This document shows, one piece after another, positions 19,007 through 27,815 of a DNA stretch of 64,000 nt; position 1 is the stretch's first letter, and the number at the start of each line of letters is the position of its first letter. The DNA comes from Stenotrophomonas sp. ASS1 (GTDB taxonomy: Bacteria; Pseudomonadota; Gammaproteobacteria; Xanthomonadales; Xanthomonadaceae). The position numbers and the translations under genes are program-made. Under the pieces are notes generated by a model, which ran no database searches, had not been told where the DNA came from, and saw nothing but the letters and a program-made list of their open reading frames with translations. Location of the stretch: the NCBI RefSeq assembly GCF_004346925.1, contig NZ_CP031167.1, positions 3,492,001 to 3,556,000 on the forward strand. The letters run 5' to 3'.

Positions 19007-20800
19007 ATGTACCGCGTGATGACCCAACCCGATCTTGATCTGGGCGTGGTCGGCAACGGCAGCTTCGGCGCCCTGGTCGACAAACGTGCCCGCGTTGTCT
19101 GGAGCTGCCTGCCCACCTTCGACGGCGACCCCACCTTCTGTGCCCTGCTCGGCCCCAACCAGCAGACCGGTGGCGACTTCGCCATCGAGCTGGAGGACTT
19201 CGCGAGCAGCGAGCAGGAATACCTGACCAACACCGCGATCCTGCGTACCGTGCTGCGCGACGCGCACGGCGGCGAACTGGAAATTCTCGATTTCGCCCCG
19301 CGCTGGCGGCAGAACGACCGCTTCTACCGCCCGGTCAGCCTGATCCGCCAGGTGCGCCCTCTGGCCGGCAGCCCACGCATCACCGTGCGCGCACGGCCGC
19401 TGGCGGACTGGGGCGCACGCGTGCCCGAGTCCACCTGGGGCAGCAATCATGTGCGCTGGATCCTGCCCGAACACGTGCTGCGGCTGACCACCGATGTGCC
19501 GGTGCGCTTCATCCGCGATGGCCTGCCGTTCGTGCTCAACCACCCCATCCACCTGATCCTTGGCGTGGATGAATCGCTCAACCGCTCGATCAGCGGCTAT
19601 GTGCAGGAAGCCTTCCAGCGCACCCGCGACTACTGGCGCGAATGGGTGCGCTACCTGTCCATTCCGCTGGAATGGCAGGACGCGGTGATCCGCAGTGCGA
19701 TCACCCTGAAGCTGTGCCAGTACGAGGACAGCGGCGCGATCATCGCGGCGATGACCACCTCCATTCCGGAAGCGCCCGGCAGCGTGCGCAACTGGGACTA
19801 CCGTTACTGCTGGCTGCGTGATGCCGCGTTCGTGGTGCGCGCACTGAACCGCCTCGGCGCAACGCGCACGATGGAACAGTTCCTCGGCTATATCTTCAAC
19901 CTGGCCACCACCGACGGCACGTTGCAGCCGCTGTATGGCATCGGCTTCGAGGCCAAGCTGGACGAGGACGAAGTACCCAGCCTGTCCGGCTACCGTGGCA
20001 TGGGCCCGGTGCGGCGCGGCAACCTGGCCTGGGTGCAGCGCCAGCACGATGTCTACGGCAGCGTGGTGCTGGCGTCCACCCAGTTGTTCTTCGACCGCCG
20101 CCTGCAGGACCCGGGCGATGCGCACACCTTCGCCCGCCTGGAACCCTTGGGTGAACAGGCGTTCGCCCTGCACGACGTACCCGATGCCGGCCTGTGGGAA
20201 TTCCGCGGCCGCACCGAAGTGCACACCTACACCAGCGCGATGTGCTGGGCCGCCTGCGACCGCCTGTGCAAGATCGCCGTACGCCTGAAGCGCGATGATC
20301 GTGCCCACTACTGGCGTGAGCGTGCCGACACCATCCATGCGCGCATCATGGCCGAGGCCTGGAGCGAAGAGCTGGGCCACTTCACCGACACCTTTGGTGG
20401 CCATCGGCTGGATGCCTCGTTGCTGCTGCTGGCCGACATCGGCTTCATCGACGCGCTGGACGCCCGCTTCATCGCCACCGTCGATGCCATCGGCCGCGAC
20501 CTCAAGCATGGCAATTCGCTGTACCGCTATGTCGCGCCGGATGACTTCGGTGAGCCGGAAACCAGCTTCACCATCTGCACCTTCTGGTACATCGACGCGC
20601 TGGCCGCGATCGGGCGCATGGATGAAGCACGCGGGATGTTCGAGCTGCTGCTGAAGCAGCGGAACCACCTGGGCCTGCTGTCGGAGGATCTGGCCTTCGA
20701 CAGCGGCGAGGCCTGGGGCAATTTCCCGCAGACCTATTCGCACGTCGGCCTGATCACCGCCGCGATGCGCCTGTCGCGGTCCTGGCAGGAGGCATCGTGA
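19007..20800 (+). CDS. Glycoside hydrolase family 15 protein in the trehalose cluster
   Basis: A 597-residue GH15 (glucoamylase / trehalase-like) protein. It has an N-terminal beta-sandwich region (about 1-230) and an (alpha/alpha)6 barrel with the general-acid region NWDYRYCWLRDAAFVVRAL and the general-base region SEDLAFDSGEAWGNFPQTYSHVGL. No signal peptide, so it acts in the cytosol. GH15 members placed with otsBA are candidates for trehalose hydrolysis or maltooligosaccharide cleavage. Activity cannot be told from sequence. Its TGA overlaps the GTG start of otsA (GTGA), indicating translational coupling. An internal ATG at 19019 is an alternative start. Confidence 0.85.
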   Translation: MYRVMTQPDLDLGVVGNGSFGALVDKRARVVWSCLPTFDGDPTFCALLGPNQQTGGDFAIELEDFASSEQEYLTNTAILRTVLRDAHGGELEILDFAPRWRQNDRFYRPVSLIRQVRPLAGSPRITVRARPLADWGARVPESTWGSNHVRWILPEHVLRLTTDVPVRFIRDGLPFVLNHPIHLILGVDESLNRSISGYVQEAFQRTRDYWREWVRYLSIPLEWQDAVIRSAITLKLCQYEDSGAIIAAMTTSIPEAPGSVRNWDYRYCWLRDAAFVVRALNRLGATRTMEQFLGYIFNLATTDGTLQPLYGIGFEAKLDEDEVPSLSGYRGMGPVRRGNLAWVQRQHDVYGSVVLASTQLFFDRRLQDPGDAHTFARLEPLGEQAFALHDVPDAGLWEFRGRTEVHTYTSAMCWAACDRLCKIAVRLKRDDRAHYWRERADTIHARIMAEAWSEELGHFTDTFGGHRLDASLLLLADIGFIDALDARFIATVDAIGRDLKHGNSLYRYVAPDDFGEPETSFTICTFWYIDALAAIGRMDEARGMFELLLKQRNHLGLLSEDLAFDSGEAWGNFPQTYSHVGLITAAMRLSRSWQEAS

Positions 20801-22161
20801 GTCGTCTGGTCGTGGTCTCAAACCGTGTGGCCGTGCCCGGCGAGAACCGCGCCGGCGGCCTGGCGGTCGGCCTGCTGGCTGCCCTGAAGGAACGCGGCGG
20901 CCTGTGGTTCGGCTGGAGTGGCAAGACGGTGAAGGAAGGCAGCGGCACGCTGCACCGGCAGAAAGACGGTGACATCGACTACGTCACCATGGACCTGAGC
21001 AAGCGCGAGGTGGATGGCTACTACAACGGTTTCGCCAATCGCACCCTCTGGCCGTTGCTGCACTTCCGCCTGGATCTGGTCGACTACGACCGGGGCACCC
21101 GCGAGACCTACCATAAGGTCAACGCGCTGTTCGCCGACAAGCTCGCGCCGCTGCTGCGCGAGGACGACATCGTCTGGATCCACGACTACCACCTGATCCC
21201 GCTTGGTGCGCTGCTGCGCGAGCGTGGCATCGGCTGCCGCATCGGCTTCTTCCTGCACATCCCGATGCCGTCGGCCGACCTGCTGCAGGCCATGCCCGAC
21301 CACCTGCGGCTGTTTTCCGCGCTGTACGCCTACGATCTGGTCGGCTTCCAGACCCAGCGCGACGCCGATCGCTTCCAGACCTACCTGCGCCTGTTCGGCG
21401 GCGGCCGCGTGCTCGAAAACGGCGAGCTGGAAGCACCGGGCGGGCGCCGCTTCCGTGCGGCGGCGTTCCCGATCGGTATCGACACCGAGCTGATCGCGCG
21501 CCAGGCCGGTACCGCCGCCACCAAGGCCGCCGTAAAGAACCTGCGCGCCAGCCTGCGTGATCGCCAGCTGGCGATCGGCGTTGACCGCCTGGATTACTCC
21601 AAGGGCCTGCCCGAGCGCTTCCTCGGCTTCGAGCGCTATCTGGAGCGGCATCCGGATCAGCGCGGCTCGCTGACCTACCTGCAGATCGCCCCGGTCTCGC
21701 GCGGCGATGTCACCGAGTACCGGCAGCTGCGCAGCCAGCTGGAACAGATCGCCGGGCACATCAACGGTGGGCACGCCGAACCGGACTGGACGCCGCTGCG
21801 CTACGTCAACCAGAACTTCACCCACGCCACCCTCACCGGCTTCTACCGGGCGGCGGCAGTGGGCCTGGTCACTCCGCTGCGCGATGGCATGAACCTGGTA
21901 GCCAAGGAGTACGTGGCGTCGCAGGACCCGGAAGACCCCGGCGTGCTGGTGCTGTCGCTGCTGGCCGGCGCCGCCGACGAACTCAAGCAGGCGCTGCTGG
22001 TGAACCCGCATGATCTGGACGGCGTGGCCGACGCCATCGCCACCGCGGCAACGATGTCGCTGCGCAGGCGCAAGGAACGCTGGCACGCAATGATGGAGCA
22101 CCTGCGCACCTACGACATCAACCACTGGCGCCGCAGCTATCTGGACGCGCTGGAAGGTTGA
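20797..22161 (+). CDS. otsA: Trehalose-6-phosphate synthase (UDP-glucose-forming, GT20)
   Basis: A 454-residue cytosolic GT20 glycosyltransferase making trehalose 6-phosphate from UDP-glucose and glucose 6-phosphate. It has the N-terminal VVVSNRVAVPGENRAGGLAVGL with the Arg and Gly-Gly loop for glucose 6-phosphate, WSGKTVKEG, VWIHDYHLIPLG, IGFFLHIPMPSADLL, GVDRLDYSKGLPERFLGFE and the nucleotide-binding DGMNLVAKEYVASQ. It starts with GTG at 20797, overlapping the GH15 stop by 4 bp. Product length is usual for the family. A large palindrome follows the stop within a few bases and may end the operon transcript. Confidence 0.95.
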   Translation: MSRLVVVSNRVAVPGENRAGGLAVGLLAALKERGGLWFGWSGKTVKEGSGTLHRQKDGDIDYVTMDLSKREVDGYYNGFANRTLWPLLHFRLDLVDYDRGTRETYHKVNALFADKLAPLLREDDIVWIHDYHLIPLGALLRERGIGCRIGFFLHIPMPSADLLQAMPDHLRLFSALYAYDLVGFQTQRDADRFQTYLRLFGGGRVLENGELEAPGGRRFRAAAFPIGIDTELIARQAGTAATKAAVKNLRASLRDRQLAIGVDRLDYSKGLPERFLGFERYLERHPDQRGSLTYLQIAPVSRGDVTEYRQLRSQLEQIAGHINGGHAEPDWTPLRYVNQNFTHATLTGFYRAAAVGLVTPLRDGMNLVAKEYVASQDPEDPGVLVLSLLAGAADELKQALLVNPHDLDGVADAIATAATMSLRRRKERWHAMMEHLRTYDINHWRRSYLDALEG

Positions 22162-22163
22162 GG

Positions 22164-22230
22164 GAAAAGGGGACGGAGGGGATTAAGTCGTTTGTGCACA
22201 AACGACTTAATCCCCTCCGTCCCCTTTTTC
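22164..22230. repeat. Long REP-type palindrome after otsA (second copy)
   Basis: Almost perfect inverted repeat over about 66 nt with the palindromic centre TTTGTGCACAAA; the same element family as 13976-14045. It fills the gap between the convergent otsA and DCC-protein genes and ends two bases before the stop codon of the latter, so it can serve both as a terminator. Confidence 0.85.
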
Positions 22231-22231
22231 T

Positions 22232-22669
22232 TCAATCCAGGAACCGCGCGGCCTGCTCCGGTGCGGGCAGGTAACAGGCGTCATGCCGCCCGAACCAGCG
22301 GTAGCGGTTGCGAGCCAGCGCGCGGTACGCGGCATCACGCCAGCTGCGCGGCAGCACGCGCAATGCACCGGTCAGACGCCAGACGCCGCCCAGCCCCGCC
22401 AGCACGCGAAGGATCGCATCGGTATCGGTCCAGGCGCCCTGTTCGTCCAGCAGCAGGAACGACATCGGGTCCTGCGGGTCCAGCCCATGCGCGCGCAACA
22501 TCGCACTGCCCTGCGCGCCCTGCATCGCCGCAAAGCGGTAGCGGCCCTTGCGGTCGAAACGCAGCAGGAAGCGCACCCAGCGGTTGCACAGCGCGCACAC
22601 GCCATCGAACACGATCACCGCGCTGCCGGCCTCGGCGGCGGAATCACTGCGGTTCGAGCCAGCCTTCAT
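22232..22669 (-). CDS. DCC-family thiol-disulfide oxidoreductase-like protein (DUF393)
   Basis: A 145-residue soluble protein with the family's signature near the N-terminus, VIVFDGVCALCNRWVRFLL, containing the D-x-x-C-x-x-C motif, followed by FAAMQGAQGS, SFLLLDEQG and a C-terminal RYRWFGRHDACYLP. Members are predicted redox proteins of unknown substrate. The start at 22669 lies 26 bp inside the upstream DUF4166 gene, so the two overlap and are probably co-transcribed. Confidence 0.8.
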   Translation of the reverse strand: MKAGSNRSDSAAEAGSAVIVFDGVCALCNRWVRFLLRFDRKGRYRFAAMQGAQGSAMLRAHGLDPQDPMSFLLLDEQGAWTDTDAILRVLAGLGGVWRLTGALRVLPRSWRDAAYRALARNRYRWFGRHDACYLPAPEQAARFLD

Positions 22670-23162
22670 AGCGGATCAGGGCTCCGGCCCAGGGCAAGGT
22701 CACATCGACCAGGAAAGTGTAACGCTCACCCTGCCAGGCTTCGCGGCAACGCACACCACCAAACCAGCGCCTCGGCAGCGGCAGCAGCCCGAACGCCCAG
22801 ACCCGCCGCACCGACCAGTCAATGCCACCCTCGCGGGCCTGCAGATCAAATTCGAAGCGCACCGCGCCCAGCTGCTCGCGCAGGCAGCCCTCGTGTACCC
22901 ACAGCCGCGACACCATCGGCCAGCGACCAAATCGTCGTGCCCATTGCTCGCCCTGCCCGTGTGCGCTGAACGCCACTTCGGTGGGCAGCGCTTCACCGTC
23001 CTTCGGCAACCGCGCCAACGCGGCCAGCAGCGGCACCAGCCAGTGTCGCCCTCTCACGATGCGCGCCTGCCCCACGTAGCGGCAAGGCAACGGTGCGGCA
23101 TGCAGCGCCTGCACCGGCGCGGCCAGGGTGGCGAAGGCCGGCCCCAGCACGCGCGCGAACAA
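22644..23162 (-). CDS. DUF4166 domain protein
   Basis: A 172-residue protein beginning FARVLGPAFATLAAPVQALH and containing WARRFGRWPMVSRLWVHEG, FEFDLQAREGGIDW and LPLPRRWFGG, the DUF4166 pattern; these are often found fused to, or beside, DCC proteins. Function unknown. The first possible start is a TTG at 23162, 8 bp after the pgeF stop; the true start could be an upstream CTG or lie within pgeF. Part of the run rluD-pgeF-DUF4166-DCC on the minus strand. Confidence 0.65.
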   Translation of the reverse strand: MFARVLGPAFATLAAPVQALHAAPLPCRYVGQARIVRGRHWLVPLLAALARLPKDGEALPTEVAFSAHGQGEQWARRFGRWPMVSRLWVHEGCLREQLGAVRFEFDLQAREGGIDWSVRRVWAFGLLPLPRRWFGGVRCREAWQGERYTFLVDVTLPWAGALIRYEGWLEPQ

Positions 23163-23170
23163 CGGCGTGG

Positions 23171-23941
23171 TCAGGGCGCGATCCAGGCCAGGGTCGCCAT
23201 GCGCCCGGTGCGACGGTCGCGCCGGTGCGAATACAGGTCCGGATCGGCCATCGTCGACACCGTGCCGCCATACACCTGCGCCGGGTCCATGCCCGCCGCC
23301 TGCAGGCGCTGACGTGCCAGGGCGAACAGGTCCACCTTCCAGTGCCCCGGGCGTGTCGCCACAAACGCCGCCTCGGCCGCCGGATCATGGCCGACGAAGG
23401 CGTGGAAGACCTCTTCGCCGATCTCGTAGTCGGCCGGCCCGGCCGCCGGGCCCAGCCACGCGCGAAGCTGCGCGGGCGGGGTCTGCATGGCGGCCACGGT
23501 GGCCTCCAGCATGCCGTCGGCCAGCCCGCGCCATCCAGCGTGAGCGGCGCCCACCTCGCTACCGTCGGCAGCGGCGAACACCACCGGCAGGCAGTCGGCG
23601 GTCAGGATCGCCAGCACCACGCCGGGCACCGAGGTCACCGCAGCGTCGGCCACCGGTTCGCTTGCGCCTGGCACCGGCGGCGTTGTGAAGCGCAGCACGG
23701 TACTGCTGTGCACTTGGCGCAGCCAGTGCGGTGCCGACGGCAGCGCCAGCCCCTGCTGCAGCAGCTGCCGGTTGTGCTCCACGTTGGCCGGGGTATCACC
23801 ATCGGCCGCGTGCCGGTTGCCCAGGTTGAACTGCGCGAACGGCGCCGGCGAAATGCCCGCACCGTGCCGACGCGTGGTCAGCGCATGGACGCCCCGAGGC
23901 GCCGGCCAGTCCGCCTGCAGCAAAGGCAACGCGGCGGCCAT
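23171..23941 (-). CDS. pgeF: Multicopper polyphenol oxidase-like / peptidoglycan editing factor PgeF (YfiH)
   Basis: A 256-residue protein of the YfiH / laccase-domain family. It shows LTTRRHGAGISPAPFAQFNLG, the metal-site stretch VLAILTADCLPVVFA and GAAHAGWRGLADGMLEATVAAM, whose Cys and His residues form the conserved active site. In E. coli the homologue corrects mis-incorporated residues in peptidoglycan precursors. Its ATG (23941) shares a base with the rluD stop (TGATG), so translation is coupled; this rluD-yfiH order is widespread in gammaproteobacteria. A GTG at 23944 is an alternative start. Confidence 0.88.
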   Translation of the reverse strand: MAAALPLLQADWPAPRGVHALTTRRHGAGISPAPFAQFNLGNRHAADGDTPANVEHNRQLLQQGLALPSAPHWLRQVHSSTVLRFTTPPVPGASEPVADAAVTSVPGVVLAILTADCLPVVFAAADGSEVGAAHAGWRGLADGMLEATVAAMQTPPAQLRAWLGPAAGPADYEIGEEVFHAFVGHDPAAEAAFVATRPGHWKVDLFALARQRLQAAGMDPAQVYGGTVSTMADPDLYSHRRDRRTGRMATLAWIAP

Positions 23942-24930
23942 CACCAGCGGTCCCGCTCGCGTGCGGCGAAGGCTTCGCTGTCTTCGCGCAGCACCTTCAT
24001 CAGGTGCAGCATGTCGTCCGGCACCGGCGCGGTGTTGCGCACCGGCTCACCGGTGATCGGGTGCGTGAACTCCAGGGTCTCGGCGTGCAGTGCCTGGCGC
24101 TTGAAGCCGCGCAGCGCGGCTACCAGCTCATCGCTGGCGCCCTTGGGCAGCTTCAGCGCACCGCCGTACAGCGGGTCACCGATGATCGGATGGCGCACAT
24201 GCGCCATGTGCACGCGGATCTGATGGGTACGGCCGGTTTCCAGGCGGCACTCCAGCGCAGTGTGCGCACGGAAGCGCTCGCGCAGGCGGTAATGGGTGAT
24301 CGCTTCCTTGCCGTCCTCGCGCACGGCCATCTTCAGGCGGTCGCGTGGGTGGCGGTCGATCGGGGCATCGGCGGTACCGCCGGCCACCAGCGCACCCATC
24401 ACGATGGCCAGGTACTGGCGGTGCACGTCGCGCGCGGCCAGCTGCTCGACCAGTGCGGTCTGCGCTTCCAGGGTCTTGGCCACCACCATCACGCCGCTGG
24501 TGTCCTTGTCCAGGCGGTGCACGATGCCGGCGCGCGGCAGCACCGCCACCGACGGGTCGCGGAACAGCAGGGCGTTGACCAGGGTGCCGCTGTGGTTGCC
24601 CGCGCCCGGGTGCACCACCAGGCCGACCGGCTTGTTGATCACCAGCAGGTGCTCGTCCTCGAACAGCACGTCCAGCGGGATGTCCTCCGGCTGGGCGTCG
24701 GTCTGGGTCTCGAGCACCACGTTGAGGGTCACGAGCTCGCCGCCGCGCAGCGGATCGCGCGGGCGCACCTGGGCGCCGTCCAGCAGCACCTCACCGGCCT
24801 TGATCCACTCGGTCAGGCGCGAACGCGAGTATTCGGGGAACAGTTCGGCCACCACGGCGTCGAAACGACGGCCGGCCGCAGTGTCGGGGACGATGGCCTG
24901 GCGGGCCGATTCAGAGGGTTGTTCAGACAT
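23941..24930 (-). CDS. rluD: 23S rRNA pseudouridine(1911/1915/1917) synthase
   Basis: A 329-residue RluA-family enzyme that modifies helix 69 of 23S rRNA. It has an N-terminal S4 RNA-binding domain ([21 protein letters not shown]), then the catalytic domain with the essential aspartate in [19 protein letters not shown] and the motif [25 protein letters not shown]. The ATG at 24930 (MSEQPSES) is preferred; another in-frame ATG at 24942 cannot be excluded. Divergent from bamD, a conserved arrangement in gammaproteobacteria. Confidence 0.92.
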   Translation of the reverse strand: MSEQPSESARQAIVPDTAAGRRFDAVVAELFPEYSRSRLTEWIKAGEVLLDGAQVRPRDPLRGGELVTLNVVLETQTDAQPEDIPLDVLFEDEHLLVINKPVGLVVHPGAGNHSGTLVNALLFRDPSVAVLPRAGIVHRLDKDTSGVMVVAKTLEAQTALVEQLAARDVHRQYLAIVMGALVAGGTADAPIDRHPRDRLKMAVREDGKEAITHYRLRERFRAHTALECRLETGRTHQIRVHMAHVRHPIIGDPLYGGALKLPKGASDELVAALRGFKRQALHAETLEFTHPITGEPVRNTAPVPDDMLHLMKVLREDSEAFAARERDRW

Positions 24931-25043
24931 GGCAGGGGGCATTCTTTGAAATTTTGGGGTCCCGGCGGCCGGTTTCAGTCGCTGGACAGGACACTAGGCT
25001 ATCATCGACCCTTCGTATTCCAGCCGCGTCCCGCCTCGACCCC

Positions 25044-25931
25044 ATGATCCGACGCTCCGCCATGCTCTCCGCGCCCGTCCGCCTCACCGCCCTGCTGCTG
25101 GTGCTGGTCATCGCCGCCACCGGCTGCCACCGTGGTGCCAAGAAGGGCGATCGCCCCGATGAAGGGACGCCGGTCGAACAGTTGTACGAGAAGAGCCACA
25201 AGCTGATGCAGGGTGGCAACTGGAGCGGCGCCGAAGCCAGCTTCCGCCGCCTGGTGGCCCAGTATCCGTACGGTCCGTACACCGAGCAGGCGATGATCGA
25301 GACCGCCTACGCCCAGTACAAGGCCGGCAAGCACGATGACGCGGTGTCCAGCATCGACCGCTTCATCCGTACCTACCCGACCCATCGCAACATCGCGTAC
25401 CTGTACTACCTGCGCGGCCTGGCCAACTCCAACCGCAGTACGGTTTTCCTGCGCCGCGTATGGTCGCTGGATGCCAGCCGTCGCGACCTGTCCACGCCGC
25501 ACCAGGCGTATTCGGACTTCAACATCGTGGTCGACCGCTATCCCAACAGCCGCTACGCCGCCGATGCGCGCCAGCGCATGCTGGAGCTGCGTGACGTGTT
25601 CGCCCAGCATGAGCTGGACAACGCCCTGTACTACATGCGCCGCGGCGCCTGGGTCTCGGCCGCCGGCCGCGCCAACTACCTGCTGGAAACCTACCCGCAG
25701 AGCGCGTTCCAGTACGACGCCGTGGCTGTGCTGGCCGATTCCTACACCCACCTGGGCAACAAGACCCTGGCCGACGATGCCCGCCGCGTCCTGCAGCTGA
25801 ACCAGCCGGACCACCCGTGGCTGGAAGGCAAGTGGCCGAAGTACCCGTGGATGATCCGCAAGCTGAACCCGTTCGCCGGCGAGAAATCCGCCAGCACCGG
25901 CCAGCGCAACGCGCGACTGGAAAAGAAGTAA
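25044..25931 (+). CDS. bamD: Outer-membrane assembly lipoprotein BamD
   Basis: A 295-residue lipoprotein of the Bam complex, which inserts beta-barrel proteins in the outer membrane. The signal sequence ends in LVIAATGC (lipobox). The mature protein consists of TPR-like repeats: PVEQLYEKSHKLMQGGNW, FRRLVAQYPYGPYTEQAMIE, FIRTYPTHRNIAYLYYLRGL, DFNIVVDRYPNSRYAADARQ. Two starts are possible, ATG 25044 and ATG 25062; both keep the signal peptide. A strong terminator follows. The upstream gap shared with rluD contains TAGGCTATCAT, a possible -10. Confidence 0.92.
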   Translation: MIRRSAMLSAPVRLTALLLVLVIAATGCHRGAKKGDRPDEGTPVEQLYEKSHKLMQGGNWSGAEASFRRLVAQYPYGPYTEQAMIETAYAQYKAGKHDDAVSSIDRFIRTYPTHRNIAYLYYLRGLANSNRSTVFLRRVWSLDASRRDLSTPHQAYSDFNIVVDRYPNSRYAADARQRMLELRDVFAQHELDNALYYMRRGAWVSAAGRANYLLETYPQSAFQYDAVAVLADSYTHLGNKTLADDARRVLQLNQPDHPWLEGKWPKYPWMIRKLNPFAGEKSASTGQRNARLEKK

Positions 25932-25933
25932 GA

Positions 25934-25961
25934 GAGGGCCCCGAAAGGGGCCTTTTCTTTG
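25934..25961 (+). terminator. Rho-independent terminator of bamD
   Basis: Stem GGGCCCC / GGGGCC around GAAA followed by TTTTCTTT, ending a few bases after the bamD stop. Confidence 0.9.
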
Positions 25962-25964
25962 TCG

Positions 25965-25987
25965 GTAGATCCACGCCATGCGTGGAT
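25965..25987 (+). repeat. SMAG hairpin, CCACGC subtype
   Basis: GTAG followed by the stem ATCCACGC / GCGTGGAT; directly after the bamD terminator. Confidence 0.85.
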
Positions 25988-26016
25988 GGTTCGTACGCCC
26001 ATGGACCACGACACTA

Positions 26017-26033
26017 GGAATTCTACGAATTCC
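26017..26033. promoter_or_regulatory. Perfect dyad GGAATTC-TAC-GAATTCC upstream of the hydrolase gene
   Basis: A 7-bp perfect inverted repeat with a 3-bp spacer, about 90 bp before the ATG of the lipase-like gene. It has the size of a repressor operator. Its regulator is unknown; no regulator gene is adjacent. Confidence 0.4.
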
Positions 26034-26121
26034 CGGCGGATGCGACGCCGGTCGCATCCCGCTCCGGCGACGCCCTCCACACTGCGGCGCAACGGCCATC
26101 CCGGCCGTGAAGGAGCGCCCC

Positions 26122-27324
26122 ATGACCCTACCGCCCCGCCGTTTCCGCCCCCTCGCCTGCCTCCTTGCCACCGCCCTGCTGGCGCTGTCCTCGGGCCCCC
26201 TCGCTGCCGCACCGGGTGCACCGGGCGATCTGCTGTCTGCTGCCCCCTATCGCGCGTCATGGGTGCCGTCCAAGGCTGCGCAGGCCTACAAGCTCCACTA
26301 CCGCACCCCGGATCTTCGCGGCCAGCTGGCCGAAGGCACCGGCCTGCTGTACCTGCCCGCCGGCGCGGCTCCAGCGGGCGGCTGGCCGGTGGTGTCCTGG
26401 GCACATGGCACCCAGGGCATCGCCGATCGCTGCGCGCCCTCGGTGTCCGGCCCCTACCAACCCGAACGCGACGGGCGCTTCCTCGATCAGTTCCTGGCCC
26501 AGGGCTATGCGGTGGTCGCCGCGGACTACCAGGGGCTCGGCAGCCCCGGCGAGCATGCCTATCTGCACGTCCGCACGGCCGCGCGCAATGCCATCGACCT
26601 GGTCAAGGCCAGCCGCCAGTACCTGGGCAACGCAGCGCTGTCGCCGCGCTGGGTCTCTGTTGGTCATTCACAGGGTGGCGCTGCAGCCCTCACAGCCGGG
26701 CATCTGGCGCCCACCTATGGTGGTCCTTCCCTGCACTACCGTGGCAGCTTCACCACCGGCACGCCCACCGCCGTCGAGCTGACCGCGCTGGTGATGAAGC
26801 CGGACAACCGCACCGCCAATCCTGGCGCGCTCAACGCGTATCACGCGTATCTGCTCGACGGTCTGTTGCAGGTTGCGCCACAGATCGACCGCGTCCTCAG
26901 CGACACCGGTCGCGCCCGCGTGGCAGTGGCACGCGAACAGTGCCTGGGCGAATTGGCCACCACGCTGGACGGTGCGGATACCGGCAGCATGTTCACTGCA
27001 CCGCTGACCAGCGTGCCGGGCATCTGGGCGGTGCTGTACGACTATCTCGGCGTACCGCGCCGCGGCTTCAGCCAACCGCTGATGCTCGGCCACGGCAGCG
27101 AGGACCGCGATGTGCCCTATCTGACCACCCTGCTGTATGCCGCAGGCCTGGCCCTGCGAGGCGAGCCGGTCGCGTTCCGGCGTTACCCGGTCGACCACCG
27201 CGGCACGCTGGATGCGGCGGCGGCGGATGGCCTGGCGTTTGTGCGGGCACGGCTGGGGGACGGACGCTTCAACGACGCTGCGGAAACTGCCAGCCTCGAA
27301 CAGTTGCTTGAGGACGCCCGGTAG
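26122..27324 (+). CDS. Secreted alpha/beta hydrolase, secretory-lipase type
   Basis: A 400-residue exported hydrolase. It has a signal peptide (CLLATALLALSSGPLAAA) and an alpha/beta-hydrolase fold with oxyanion-side motif VVSWAHGTQG, the nucleophile elbow VSVGHSQGGAAAL (Ser in GHSQG) and a late Asp/His region (GHGSEDRDVPYLT ... YPVDHRGTLDA). The order fits the LIP/secretory lipase family. The substrate (lipid or ester) is not determined. AAGGAG precedes the ATG at 26122. The stop TAG (27322-27324) is part of the GTAG end of the first repeat of the SMAG array. Confidence 0.8.
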   Translation: MTLPPRRFRPLACLLATALLALSSGPLAAAPGAPGDLLSAAPYRASWVPSKAAQAYKLHYRTPDLRGQLAEGTGLLYLPAGAAPAGGWPVVSWAHGTQGIADRCAPSVSGPYQPERDGRFLDQFLAQGYAVVAADYQGLGSPGEHAYLHVRTAARNAIDLVKASRQYLGNAALSPRWVSVGHSQGGAAALTAGHLAPTYGGPSLHYRGSFTTGTPTAVELTALVMKPDNRTANPGALNAYHAYLLDGLLQVAPQIDRVLSDTGRARVAVAREQCLGELATTLDGADTGSMFTAPLTSVPGIWAVLYDYLGVPRRGFSQPLMLGHGSEDRDVPYLTTLLYAAGLALRGEPVAFRRYPVDHRGTLDAAAADGLAFVRARLGDGRFNDAAETASLEQLLEDAR

Positions 27325-27800
27325 ATCCACGCCATGCGTGGATACGCGGTATGCGGGGTTGCCGGCCAGCGGCCGGCACTACCGAACGCAGTAGAGCCAC
27401 GCCATGCGTGGATGCGCGGTATGCGGGGTTGCCGGCCAGCGGCCGGCACTACCGAACGCAGTAGAGCCACGCCATGCGTGGATACGCGGTATGCGGGGTT
27501 GCCGGCCAGCGGCCGGCACTACCGAACGCAGTAGATCCACGCCATGCGTGGATGCGCGGTATGCGGGGTTGCCGGCCAGCGGCCGGCACTACCGAACGCA
27601 GTAGATCCACGCCATGCGTGGATACGCGGTATACGGGTTGCCGGCCAGCGGCCGGCACTACCGGACGCAGTAGAGCCACGCCATGCGTGGATGCGCGGTG
27701 TACGGGGTTGCCGGCCAGCGGCCGGCACTACCGGACGCAGTAGAACCACGCCATGCGTGGATGCGCGGTATACGGGTTGCCGGCCAGCGGCCGGCACTAC
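27321..27800. repeat. Tandem array of seven SMAG dimers (~70-bp unit)
   Basis: Units begin at 27321, 27391, 27461, 27531, 27601, 27670 and 27740. Each unit holds a + GTAG hairpin of the CCACGC subtype and, about 16 bp on, a minus GGCCGG-subtype hairpin ending in CACTAC. Spacers are near identical (ATGCGGGGT or ATACGGGT). The array fills the gap between two convergent genes and is not a CRISPR. Confidence 0.9.
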
Positions 27801-27815
27801 CCGCCAAGCGCAGCT

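Noticed and set aside
27321..27800. Possible CRISPR array
   Set aside because: Repeats are palindromic SMAG elements with nearly identical spacers and no cas genes.
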